From NCBI GenBank assembly GCA_017546665.1, contig JAFYSE010000053.1:1-61129 (forward strand): a stretch of 61,129 bases of DNA, read 5' to 3'. Source of the DNA: Clostridia bacterium (GTDB lineage Bacteria > Bacillota > Clostridia > Oscillospirales > Acutalibacteraceae). Of this stretch, positions 8,401 through 16,390 are shown piece by piece (positions within the stretch are counted from its first letter, which is position 1; every line of letters begins with the position of its first letter). The notes under the pieces are model-generated. The model was not told the DNA's origin and made no database searches. It saw only the letters and a program-made list of their open reading frames with translations. The position numbers and the translations under genes are program-made.

Positions 8401-9711
8401 ATGAAAAAATCTAATGCTTTGGCACTCATTCCAATTGGTGTATTTGTTGCTTTTTATCTTACACTTGGTATCGTTTTTGAATATGTGATGAGAATACCAA
8501 TGGGCTTTTACAACGTTCCTGTTATTGTAGCGTTTCTTATTGCATTATTTGTGGCTGTGCTTCAAACTAAAGATGTTTCGTTGGATAAGAAATTTGAAAT
8601 AATGGGTCAGGGTGTTGGTGACAAAAACATCATCACAATGCTTATAATTTTCATGCTTGCAGGTATATTCGTAGGTGTTGTGGGTAGGGACTCCGCTGAA
8701 AGTGTTGCATACTTTATGCTATCAGTTACTCCCCCACGCTTTGCTGTTGTTGTGCTTTTCCTTATCAGTTGTTTTGTTTCAACTGCTATGGGTACATCCG
8801 TCGGCACAATTACTCTCATTACTCCGATTGCAGTCGCAATCTCTGAAGGTTCGGGTTTTTCCCTCCCTCTTTGTGTTGGCACAGTTGTTGGTGGTGCTAT
8901 GTTTGGTGATAATCTTTCTTTCATTTCTGACACCACTATCGCAGCCTGTAACGGCCAGGGTTGTAAGATGAAAGACAAATTCCGTACTAATGTTGCCATT
9001 GTTATTCCTGCAGCTATCATCACACTCGCAATCATCCTTGCATTATCCTTCAACGCTAATATTGCTGGAGAAATCAAGAAAGATTATGATATGATTCGTA
9101 TCATTCCATACATTCTTGTACTGTTAAGCGGTATTATCGGAATCAATGTTTTTATAACACTCATGATTGGTATTGTTTCAGGCAGTATCATTATGCTGGT
9201 AACGAACTCCGTTACATTCCCCGACTTACTTGCAGGAATGGGCTCAGGTGCGTCTGGAATGTTTGAAACATCAATGGTTGCAATTCTCGTTGCCGCACTT
9301 TGTGGCTTGATAAAATATAACGGTGGTTTTGAAGCACTGCTCAATGGCATCAAGAAAATTTTTAAAGGCAAAAAGAGTGGTCAACTTGGTATCGGTCTTT
9401 TAGTAGGACTTATGGATATTGCAACTGCAAACAATACAGTTGCTATTGTTATGGCTAATCCAATCGCAAGTGAAATGGCAAAGGATTTCGACATCTCTCC
9501 AAGAAAAACCGCATCAATTCTTGATACCTTCTCTTGCATTTTCCAAGGCATACTCCCCTATGGTGCTCAAATTCTTGTAGCACTTTCTGTAGTTAGTACT
9601 CTTGGTTATGAATTAACTGCATTCCATATTATTTCAAATCTTTTCTATCCTATGATGCTTCTTGTAAGTTCACTTGTGTTTATATTTTTAATTCCTGAAA
9701 AGAAAAAATAA
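8401..9711 (+). CDS. NhaC-family Na+/H+ antiporter
   Basis: This 436-residue polytopic membrane protein has about ten or more hydrophobic segments. It shows the GTSVGTITLITPIA and GGAMFGDNLSFISDTTI motifs, characteristic of the NhaC/ArsB-type ion transporter superfamily (MleN/YheL/YuiF group). These proteins exchange sodium for protons, sometimes coupled to an organic acid. A GAAAGAGAG ribosome-binding site lies before the ATG. The gene is followed by a strong hairpin and is probably single. The counter-substrate cannot be read from the sequence. Confidence 0.88.
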   Translation: MKKSNALALIPIGVFVAFYLTLGIVFEYVMRIPMGFYNVPVIVAFLIALFVAVLQTKDVSLDKKFEIMGQGVGDKNIITMLIIFMLAGIFVGVVGRDSAESVAYFMLSVTPPRFAVVVLFLISCFVSTAMGTSVGTITLITPIAVAISEGSGFSLPLCVGTVVGGAMFGDNLSFISDTTIAACNGQGCKMKDKFRTNVAIVIPAAIITLAIILALSFNANIAGEIKKDYDMIRIIPYILVLLSGIIGINVFITLMIGIVSGSIIMLVTNSVTFPDLLAGMGSGASGMFETSMVAILVAALCGLIKYNGGFEALLNGIKKIFKGKKSGQLGIGLLVGLMDIATANNTVAIVMANPIASEMAKDFDISPRKTASILDTFSCIFQGILPYGAQILVALSVVSTLGYELTAFHIISNLFYPMMLLVSSLVFIFLIPEKKK

Positions 9712-9727
9712 AACACCAAAAATCAAC

Positions 9728-9760
9728 AAAAAAGTGAGGTTAACCCTCACTTTTTTCATT
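9728..9760. terminator. Bidirectional terminator between convergent genes
   Basis: AAAAAAGTGAGG, a short loop, then CCTCACTTTTTT. The arms carry A and T runs on both sides, so it can serve the antiporter (plus) and the RACo-like gene (minus). Confidence 0.85.
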
Positions 9761-9783
9761 TTGCATTTAAAATTCCTATTATT

Positions 9784-11190
9784 TTATTTATTCTCTACAC
9801 CAAACATCATATTTTCTATAAACAATTCTGAAAACATTTGATTCGTTGAAAGGTCAATATATTCAGCATTTTCAAGGTATTCACTTAGATTATTCTTCTC
9901 ACATGCAAACCTAATTGTGCCCAAAAGACTACTGTTGTTTATTGCAACACATTTGTCTTGCAATTCACTTGGTATAAGACCGATTTTGACGGCATTTTCA
10001 ACATTAATTCTTGCTGAAAAACCACCTGAAATATACATATTTTCTATCTGTTCAAAGGTGATTTTTTTAAGGTTAATGAGTGTCATAACACCCGAAAATA
10101 CAGCCGATTTTGCAAGTTGAAATTGACGTATATCACCTTGATTTAAGGAGATATTTCCGTAAATTTTATAGTCATTTTCCATATATCCTGTTGCATCAAT
10201 TTCTTCTCCAACAAGTTGCGAAACTATGTCAACAAATCCCGTCCCACAAATACCCTGTGGGCTTTTTTCATTTATTGTGAAGATTTCAATTTGACTGTTT
10301 TTTCGGCTAAATTTATAGATTGCACCATCCGTAGCGCTCATACCACAAGAGATGTTTGCACCCTCAAAACAGGGACCTGCTGCAGCAGATGTACAGAGTG
10401 CAGAATCTTCTGAATAAAGCACTATTTCTGCATTAGTACCTAAGTCCACCAAAAGATTGTATTTCCCTTTTTCGGGATTACCTATATAATTCATTCCCGC
10501 TACTAAATCTGCACCTATAAACGAATGAATTGATGGTAAGGATATTACATTTTCAATATTCTTAAACCCAAGAATTTCGCCTTTTTCCGTTTTGCTTTCA
10601 AGAAACCGTGCCTTGTATGGAGCAACTCCCATTGATGAGCAATCCACACCGAAAAAGGTGTGAAGCATCGTTACATTACCTGACACATACATATCAAGTG
10701 TTTTCTGTATTTCTAATTCTCCAATCATTTTGTTGATTTTATCAATTAAAACATCCTGTAATTTTTCAACACCATTTTTACGACAATAATCAATTCTTGA
10801 GATTACGTCCGCACCGAAAACTCGTTGTGGATTGGTTGCAGTTTTAACTTTTACAATATTTTTTGTATCCAATGAAACGAGTGTCAAAGCGATAGTAGTT
10901 GTACCTATATCAAGACATAGACACATATTTTTTGTGTTTTCACCACTCACCGTTACACCTGTTTCGGACAGAATTTCACTCTGCAAAAACAAAGAAACGG
11001 ACACATCGCCACTCACCCTATACTGGCAAGACAATTCCTCCCTACCGTTAACTAAAACCTTACATTTTCGGCAAGTTCCTTTGCCACCACAGGGGTGTTC
11101 TACTGATTTTCCGTTTCTTACTAAAATATCCGAAAGCAATTCACCTTTTTCGGCAAATATAATTTCATCATTTATTTTGATTTTACACAT
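9784..11190 (-). CDS. RACo-like protein: 2Fe-2S ferredoxin domain plus ASKHA ATPase (DUF4445 family)
   Basis: The N-terminal 80 residues form a 2Fe-2S domain with HPCGGKGTCRKC and a fourth Cys in LSCQ. The rest is an ASKHA fold with phosphate-binding motifs DIGTTTIAL (about 97) and VDLGTNAEIV (about 250). This matches reductive activators of corrinoid proteins, which use ATP to re-reduce inactive Co(II) in methyltransferase systems. At 468 residues it is shorter than characterised RACo proteins (about 630), because the linker region is reduced. No corrinoid protein or methyltransferase partner lies in the window. It follows an EamA exporter by 15 bases and is probably co-transcribed with it. 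The family assignment is firm, but the partner is unknown. Confidence 0.85.
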   Translation of the reverse strand: MCKIKINDEIIFAEKGELLSDILVRNGKSVEHPCGGKGTCRKCKVLVNGREELSCQYRVSGDVSVSLFLQSEILSETGVTVSGENTKNMCLCLDIGTTTIALTLVSLDTKNIVKVKTATNPQRVFGADVISRIDYCRKNGVEKLQDVLIDKINKMIGELEIQKTLDMYVSGNVTMLHTFFGVDCSSMGVAPYKARFLESKTEKGEILGFKNIENVISLPSIHSFIGADLVAGMNYIGNPEKGKYNLLVDLGTNAEIVLYSEDSALCTSAAAGPCFEGANISCGMSATDGAIYKFSRKNSQIEIFTINEKSPQGICGTGFVDIVSQLVGEEIDATGYMENDYKIYGNISLNQGDIRQFQLAKSAVFSGVMTLINLKKITFEQIENMYISGGFSARINVENAVKIGLIPSELQDKCVAINNSSLLGTIRFACEKNNLSEYLENAEYIDLSTNQMFSELFIENMMFGVENK

Positions 11191-11205
11191 AAAGACTTTT
11201 ACCCT

Positions 11206-12084
11206 TTATTTTTTCTTCTTGGATGGAATCTCATTCCATAAAGTAAATCCAAGGATTAAAAGACCACCTACAACCTGCATTAACGTCATTGTTTCCTTTA
11301 ACACAACAACGGAAATTAAAACTGCTACCAATGGGTCAATATAGCTTAAAATTGCTGCTTTTTGTCCCGGTAATTCCTTGAGGGATGAGAAGTAAAGACA
11401 ATATGTAATACCTGTATGTACAAGACCAATTACCAGAAGGAATGCCCATCCTTTGCCACTTAAAGTCTGCAAATTTACGCCATCTGTTAATAATACATAA
11501 GGCACAAGTACCATTATTGCTGCAAGGAATTGCAAAAATGTACGATGAATTCCCTCAACATTTTTAATAAACTTATTGAGAAGAATTACTGTTGCATAAA
11601 GAGATGCTGCTCCTAAACCAAAAGCAATACCTTTTAAGTGACTTGCACCCTCACTTAAATCGCCAATGCCTGTAATTAAAACAATTCCGAGTGTTGACAT
11701 TAGGAAGCAAATCCATTGTTTTCCACCCATTTTTTCCTTAAAAAGAATTGGACACGCAACAGTAACAATAACAGGTGCAAAATAGTAACTCAATGTTGCA
11801 ACAGAAACTGTTGTGTAATTATATGCCTCAAAAAGCAATATCCAATTAAAGCCCATCGCCACACCTGACAATAAGAGTAATGGGATTTCTTTTTTTATTT
11901 TTGAAAATGGTATTTTCTGTTTAGTAACAAGAAGAAAGCCTACGATAAGTACTGCTGCTAAAACTGCACGATAAAGTGCAATTTCTCCCGATGGCAACGG
12001 AATATTTCGTACAAATAAACCGATTGTACCGAAAATACTCATTGAAATTATTAACATTGTTCTTGCACTTAGGGATTTTTTCAT
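11206..12084 (-). CDS. EamA/DMT-family transporter
   Basis: This 292-residue protein has about ten transmembrane segments in two repeated EamA halves. The conserved second-repeat signature is AAILSYIDPLVAVLISV, typical of drug/metabolite exporters of amino acids or small metabolites. The start ATG has a GGAGA site. It is first in a two-gene unit with the RACo-like gene, under a good sigma-A promoter. The substrate cannot be predicted. Confidence 0.9.
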   Translation of the reverse strand: MKKSLSARTMLIISMSIFGTIGLFVRNIPLPSGEIALYRAVLAAVLIVGFLLVTKQKIPFSKIKKEIPLLLLSGVAMGFNWILLFEAYNYTTVSVATLSYYFAPVIVTVACPILFKEKMGGKQWICFLMSTLGIVLITGIGDLSEGASHLKGIAFGLGAASLYATVILLNKFIKNVEGIHRTFLQFLAAIMVLVPYVLLTDGVNLQTLSGKGWAFLLVIGLVHTGITYCLYFSSLKELPGQKAAILSYIDPLVAVLISVVVLKETMTLMQVVGGLLILGFTLWNEIPSKKKK

Positions 12085-12113
12085 AAATCTGTCTCCAAAA
12101 TTAAGATAAAAAT

Positions 12114-12142
12114 ATTTTATTGCAATATTTAATTATCGTCAA
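12114..12142 (-). promoter_or_regulatory. Predicted promoter of the EamA-RACo unit
   Basis: On the minus strand: TTGACG, 17 bases, TAAAAT, about 30 bases upstream of the EamA start. Confidence 0.65.
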
Positions 12143-12150
12143 CAGTTTTA

Positions 12151-12179
12151 TTGTAAAGAAATAAAAAATATGGTATTAT
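12151..12179 (+). promoter_or_regulatory. Predicted promoter of the FkbM-HAD-HAD unit
   Basis: TTGTAA, 17 bases, TATTAT, ending 32 bases before the FkbM-type gene. It is back to back with the EamA promoter. Confidence 0.5.
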
Positions 12180-12211
12180 TTTGTTTAATAAACGATTAAG
12201 GTGGTGGGAGA

Positions 12212-13267
12212 ATGTTTGAAAATCTACTTAATACACAATCAAGCTGGGATTTTTTGAAGGAAACTCCCCTGCCTATTGCAGTTTACGGCACAGGAAACGG
12301 TGCTGACAGAGTGTTCAACCAATTCCAAAAACTTGGCATTTCAGTTGGTGGTGTTGTTGCAAGTGATGGGTTTGTAAGAAAACGCAGTTTTCACGGACTT
12401 GAGGTTAAATCTGTCAGTGAATTTGAAAAAGAAGTTGGAGATTTTGTTATTGCACTTGCCTTCGCAAGTCCATTACCCGAAGTAATTGAAAACATCAAAA
12501 ATCTTTCTTTGCGACATAAAGTTATTATGCCTTCCGTACCTGTTTTTGGTGATAATATTTTCAACAAAGAATTTTTAAAAGAACATCTTGAAGATATTGA
12601 AAATGCTTATAATTGCCTTGTTGATGAACAATCAAAAAAAGTTTTTGAGAACATACTTCGTTTTCAGATTACGGGAGAATTGAACCTTTGTTTTGACTGC
12701 GAAAGCACAAAGGACGAGGCATTTGGAATACTGAAATTAGACGAAAATGAAAGTTTTCTTGACCTTGGTGCTTATCGTGGAGATACTATTCAGGAATTTT
12801 TGCATTACGCAAAAAATTATGAAAAAATAGTTGCTCTTGAGCCTGACAAAAGGACCTTTAAAAAGTTGCAAAGCAACTGTGAAAGCCTTCAAAATTGCAA
12901 CCTTCTCAACAACGCAGTATGGAGTGAAAGTTGCCTTTTAAACTTTGACGATAACAAAGGTCGTGGTGGCTCTGCAAATGGTAATGGTGTTGAAATTTCT
13001 GCTCTCTCTGTTGATTACATCACAGAAAAACATGGTAAATTCACTTATCTTAACATTGATGTTGAGGGTGCAGAAAAAGAGTTACTTAAAGGTGCGAAAA
13101 GTACCTTGAAACACGACAAGCCGAAACTTTGCATGGCTGTTTATCATAGAAACGAAGATATTTTTGAGTTAGTCAATCGTGTTAAAGAGATAAATTCAAA
13201 ATATAAAATTTATCTTCGTCATCATCCCCACATTTCTTTTTGGGACACAAATATTTACTGCATTTAG
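12212..13267 (+). CDS. FkbM-family SAM-dependent methyltransferase with N-terminal nucleotide-binding-like domain
   Basis: The 351-residue protein has two parts. Residues 20-120 begin with PIAVYGTGNGADRVF, a Rossmann-like segment resembling sugar-nucleotide or acetyltransferase-associated binding domains. Residues 165-340 carry the FkbM methyltransferase motifs FLDLGAYRGDT (SAM-binding loop I), ALEPDKRTF and LNIDVEGAEKELLKGA. FkbM enzymes O-methylate sugars, lipids or peptides. The ribosome-binding site is GGTGGTGGGAG. Two HAD phosphatases follow within 10 bases, suggesting one transcript. The substrate is unknown. It could act on a surface glycan or on one of the nearby secondary products, but nothing shows which. 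Confidence 0.8.
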   Translation: MFENLLNTQSSWDFLKETPLPIAVYGTGNGADRVFNQFQKLGISVGGVVASDGFVRKRSFHGLEVKSVSEFEKEVGDFVIALAFASPLPEVIENIKNLSLRHKVIMPSVPVFGDNIFNKEFLKEHLEDIENAYNCLVDEQSKKVFENILRFQITGELNLCFDCESTKDEAFGILKLDENESFLDLGAYRGDTIQEFLHYAKNYEKIVALEPDKRTFKKLQSNCESLQNCNLLNNAVWSESCLLNFDDNKGRGGSANGNGVEISALSVDYITEKHGKFTYLNIDVEGAEKELLKGAKSTLKHDKPKLCMAVYHRNEDIFELVNRVKEINSKYKIYLRHHPHISFWDTNIYCI

Positions 13268-13276
13268 GAGTTAAAA

Positions 13277-14119
13277 ATGAGCATTAAACTTATTGTTACC
13301 GACCTTGACGGAACATTCCTTAATACTAATCACGTTACAATTCCACAGGAAAATATTGATGCATTCCGCAGGGCTCACCATATGGGCATAAAGGTTGCTA
13401 TTGCAAGTGGAAGAACTAAAATCCTCACTGATTACATAGTGGAACAATTACCATTTTTAGATTATCTCATCACTTCAAATGGTGCTGTTACATACGATAT
13501 GAAAACAGGTGAAACTGTTTGTTCAACTCTTATTAATAACAATCAATCCGTTGAGATTTTTAACATTTTGAGAGATTACAACCTTATTTACGAAATCTAT
13601 TTCAAGGGCAAATGTTTCATGAATAATGAGAGTTTTGCTATGTTTGATACAGAGCATGTTTCTCCTCATATTCACGAATTGCTTAAAGATTATATTAAGC
13701 CTGTTTCTAACTTACAATCCTTTATTGACGGACAAGGCATTGAAAAACTCAATATTTTATCACTTACCGGTGAAGAAAGAATTGAATTAGAAGAAAAGAT
13801 AAATAAATCTTGTAATGTTGCTTTTGCTTCTTCCTTTCCCATCGTAAAGGGTGCAAACGGAAATCTTGAAATGACCGATATAAATGCTACAAAAGGCTTT
13901 GCAGTCAAAGGACTTGCTGATTCATTGAATATCACAAAGGAAAATATTATGTGCTTTGGCGACGGTGAAAATGACTGCTCTATGCTTTCCTTTGCTGACT
14001 ATTCCTTTGCTATGGAGAATGGTAATGAACTTGCAAAAAAGACGGCAAAATTCACAACAGACACCAACGATAACGCCGGCGTTGCAAATGCTATAAAGAA
14101 ATATATATTTGGAGAATAA
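13277..14119 (+). CDS. Cof-type HAD-IIB phosphatase
   Basis: This 280-residue HAD hydrolase has motif I VTDLDGTFL (nucleophile Asp8, acid/base Asp10), motif II ASGRT, and motif IV GDGENDCSML. A C2-type cap is inserted between them. This is the Cof/YidA-like architecture that dephosphorylates sugar phosphates, flavin precursors or similar metabolites. It has an AGGAG site and lies 9 bases after the FkbM gene. The next HAD gene starts directly after its stop codon. The exact substrate is not predictable. Confidence 0.9.
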   Translation: MSIKLIVTDLDGTFLNTNHVTIPQENIDAFRRAHHMGIKVAIASGRTKILTDYIVEQLPFLDYLITSNGAVTYDMKTGETVCSTLINNNQSVEIFNILRDYNLIYEIYFKGKCFMNNESFAMFDTEHVSPHIHELLKDYIKPVSNLQSFIDGQGIEKLNILSLTGEERIELEEKINKSCNVAFASSFPIVKGANGNLEMTDINATKGFAVKGLADSLNITKENIMCFGDGENDCSMLSFADYSFAMENGNELAKKTAKFTTDTNDNAGVANAIKKYIFGE

Positions 14120-14120
14120 T

Positions 14121-14768
14121 ATGGAAATTACAAATTTTAAAGGAGCGATTTTTGACCTTGACGGAACCTTGTTCGACTCCATGGGAATATGGAAGGACGT
14201 TGATGTCGCCTTCTTTAATCGTCGTGGGCTTGAAATGCCTGAGGATTATCAGGAATGTATCAAGGATATGCACTTTAAGACAATGGCAATTTACACAAAG
14301 GAAAGATTTAATCTTCCTGACGACATAAATAGTATTATGGATGAATGGTGTGAGCTTTGTTTTGAGGAATATGAAAAGAAAATTCCTTTGAAAAAAGGAG
14401 TTCTTGAATATTTGTGTTACCTGAAGGAAATCGGAATTAAACTTGCTTTTGCAACGGCAAATACAACCGAGCTTAGTGAGGTATGCTTAAAAAACAATAA
14501 CATTTTTCACTTGTTTGATGCCTGTGCATATCTCCACGAAACTACAAGTGAAAAGTGTAAGCCCGATGTTTATCTACTTGCTTGTGAAAGATTAAATCTA
14601 TCCCCTGCCGACTGCATTGTTTTCGAAGATATTCTTCCGGGAATCAAGGGTGCAAAACTAGGTGGTTTCACTGTCTGTGGTGTCTATGATAACTTTTCCA
14701 AAAATGATACTGATGAAATCAAGGAAATTTCCGATTATTACATAAAATCCTTTGAGGAATTAATCTAA
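14121..14768 (+). CDS. HAD-IA phosphatase / beta-phosphoglucomutase-like
   Basis: The 215-residue protein has the C1-cap HAD layout: IFDLDGTLFDS (motif I), ATANT (motif II), a KCKPDVY lysine loop, and FEDILPGIKGAK (motif IV). The ATG at 14121 is chosen because GGAG at 14111 is ideally spaced. An upstream TTG at 14109 would overlap the previous gene. It resembles phosphatases and mutases of the PGMB/GPP family that act on small sugar phosphates. It is the last gene of the FkbM-HAD-HAD unit. Confidence 0.88.
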   Translation: MEITNFKGAIFDLDGTLFDSMGIWKDVDVAFFNRRGLEMPEDYQECIKDMHFKTMAIYTKERFNLPDDINSIMDEWCELCFEEYEKKIPLKKGVLEYLCYLKEIGIKLAFATANTTELSEVCLKNNNIFHLFDACAYLHETTSEKCKPDVYLLACERLNLSPADCIVFEDILPGIKGAKLGGFTVCGVYDNFSKNDTDEIKEISDYYIKSFEELI

Positions 14769-14774
14769 TCTCTC

Positions 14775-14802
14775 TTTACAAAGTGACAAAAAAGTTATAT
14801 TA
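14775..14802 (+). promoter_or_regulatory. Possible promoter of pduL
   Basis: TTTACA, 16 bases, TATATT, directly next to a second possible -10 (TATAAT at 14801). The region is AT-rich, so the exact boxes are uncertain. Confidence 0.35.
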
Positions 14803-14849
14803 TAATATTTGTTAACAAAATGAAATTTTTAATGAAAGAAGAATGATAT

Positions 14850-15422
14850 ATGGCAAAAACAGTTTTAGTTGAAACAAGTGCAAGACATGCTCACATTTCA
14901 AAAGAGCATCTTGAAATCCTTTTCGGTGAAGGCTATGAACTCACAAAGAAAAAGGACCTTTCTCAGCCTGGTCAGTATGCTTGTGAAGAAAGAATCGCAG
15001 TTATCGGTCCTAAAGGTCAATTCCCAGGTGTTTCAATCCTTGGTCCTGTAAGACCTGCTACTCAGGTTGAAATTTCTGCTTCTGATGCTCGTTCAATCGG
15101 CGTGGCTGCAGTTGTTAGAGAATCAGGTGATATTGCAAACACACCTGGTTGTAAAATCGTTGGTCCTAAGGGCGAAATCGAAATTGAAAATGGTGTTATC
15201 GTTGCAAAGAGACACATCCACATGACTCCGGACGATGCTGAAAAATACGGTCTCCAAGACAAGCAGGTTGTTGAAGTTAAGGTTGCTTCTAACGACAGAA
15301 CACTTACATTCGGTGATGTTGTTGTTCGTGTTCATCCTAACTTTGCGCTTGCAATGCACATTGATACAGACGAATCAAACGCTGCACTCTGTGCTCCTGG
15401 TACATTAGGTGAAATTCTTTAA
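14850..15422 (+). CDS. pduL: PduL-type phosphate acyltransferase (phosphotransacylase)
   Basis: The enzyme interconverts acyl-CoA and acyl-phosphate (acetyl- or propanoyl-). The 190-residue protein contains the two PduL beta-barrel halves. Zinc-binding histidines are seen in SARHAHIS (His13, His15), KRHIHM, and AMHIDTDE. It begins directly with the first barrel, so there is no N-terminal encapsulation peptide. No microcompartment shell genes are nearby. It is therefore probably a cytosolic phosphotransacetylase replacement, linking acetyl-CoA to acetate and ATP formation. It is monocistronic, with its own terminator. Confidence 0.93.
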   Translation: MAKTVLVETSARHAHISKEHLEILFGEGYELTKKKDLSQPGQYACEERIAVIGPKGQFPGVSILGPVRPATQVEISASDARSIGVAAVVRESGDIANTPGCKIVGPKGEIEIENGVIVAKRHIHMTPDDAEKYGLQDKQVVEVKVASNDRTLTFGDVVVRVHPNFALAMHIDTDESNAALCAPGTLGEIL

Positions 15423-15451
15423 TTTTAAAACGAACTAACAGAATAATATTT

Positions 15452-15487
15452 AAGGTTGGTATTCAATTTTTGGATACCAACCTTTTT
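15452..15487. terminator. Terminator between convergent pduL and membrane-protein gene
   Basis: AAGGTTGGTAT and its partner ATACCAACCTT form an 11-bp stem followed by a T run. It is strong for pduL and overlaps the end of the opposing gene. Confidence 0.85.
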
Positions 15488-16324
15488 TTAACTTTCGACT
15501 CTTTTGTTAATGTAAAATATTATTGGTTTTTCTTTTTCTTCAACAACAGTTTCTTTTATTCCAAGGGGGTTTCTATAACACCATTTACCCATTGCGATAT
15601 AAGGGAAAACATAAAATGCAGGGATAATAAGAAGGCTTGACATTAGCCAACCTAAAAATGACAAACAATAAAGAGCGTAGCTTACACAATGCCCATCCAT
15701 TACGCCTATACTCTGTTCAATTACTTTTATGGGGTTTCTTTCTTCTTCAGATAAAATTATTGACGAACACATTGAATATCTTTTCAATGTTATATACAAA
15801 AAAGATATACCAATAAACAACAAGATAATTGAAGAAATAAAAAGCGTAAGATTTAAATTGAAACCATTATTTTCAAATCTATAACTATAAATCAAAAGTG
15901 CTGAAACTGCTATACAAGGCGAAAGATATACAACACCCCAACTTATTGATAACAAAAATTTAACTACTGACACAAGTGAGAAGACAAGGCATTGACGAAA
16001 CGATATCCCTTGAAACGCCTTAAAAAATGTGACCTTTTTGTTAAGTGATTTTCTCAAAAAATAATTGTCACAAACAAGTCGTAAACTTTTCCAAATAAAA
16101 AATGATATAAGCGAACTTGTTGTCATTAGTAGCAGACGGATATATTCTGCATAAGGTGAAATATACATATTAAATTTTGTACCTTTTAACAACATTAACA
16201 AATAATAATTTGACGCTGTTAGTATAACAATAGATACAAAAGGTAAAACCGAAACTAAAAAGCATCTTAGAGAGCATTTCATCATTATTTTTTTAGCGTT
16301 TAGTTTTAAATAAGTTTTTTCCAT
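15488..16324 (-). CDS. DUF975-like integral membrane protein
   Basis: This 278-residue protein has about five transmembrane segments. The C-terminal part (LSFLGWLMSSLLIIPAFY, then PYIAMGKWCYRNPLG) resembles the DUF975 family of Firmicute membrane proteins, which has no defined role. Between the third and fourth segments lies a soluble-looking stretch with EEERNPIKVIEQSIGVM, also typical of that family. A GGGGATT site precedes the ATG. It stands alone, divergent from glmS. The function is unknown. Confidence 0.6.
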   Translation of the reverse strand: MEKTYLKLNAKKIMMKCSLRCFLVSVLPFVSIVILTASNYYLLMLLKGTKFNMYISPYAEYIRLLLMTTSSLISFFIWKSLRLVCDNYFLRKSLNKKVTFFKAFQGISFRQCLVFSLVSVVKFLLSISWGVVYLSPCIAVSALLIYSYRFENNGFNLNLTLFISSIILLFIGISFLYITLKRYSMCSSIILSEEERNPIKVIEQSIGVMDGHCVSYALYCLSFLGWLMSSLLIIPAFYVFPYIAMGKWCYRNPLGIKETVVEEKEKPIIFYINKRVES

Positions 16325-16390
16325 TTATGCAATCCCCTTTTTAATTATTGTTAACAGAAAAATACATTTTAATACTTAAGGAGATTATTT

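Noticed and set aside
6259-9077. Several long open frames on the opposite strand of the acyl-AMP ligase and NhaC genes
   Set aside because: They lie fully inside well-supported genes, lack ribosome-binding sites, and have low-complexity or membrane-mirror composition. They are reading-frame shadows.
14850-15422. Bacterial microcompartment locus suggested by PduL
   Set aside because: No shell proteins or aldehyde/diol enzymes lie nearby, and the encapsulation peptide is absent.
16325-16390. glmS ribozyme in the glmS leader
   Set aside because: Only 66 bases are available and none of the ribozyme core is seen.
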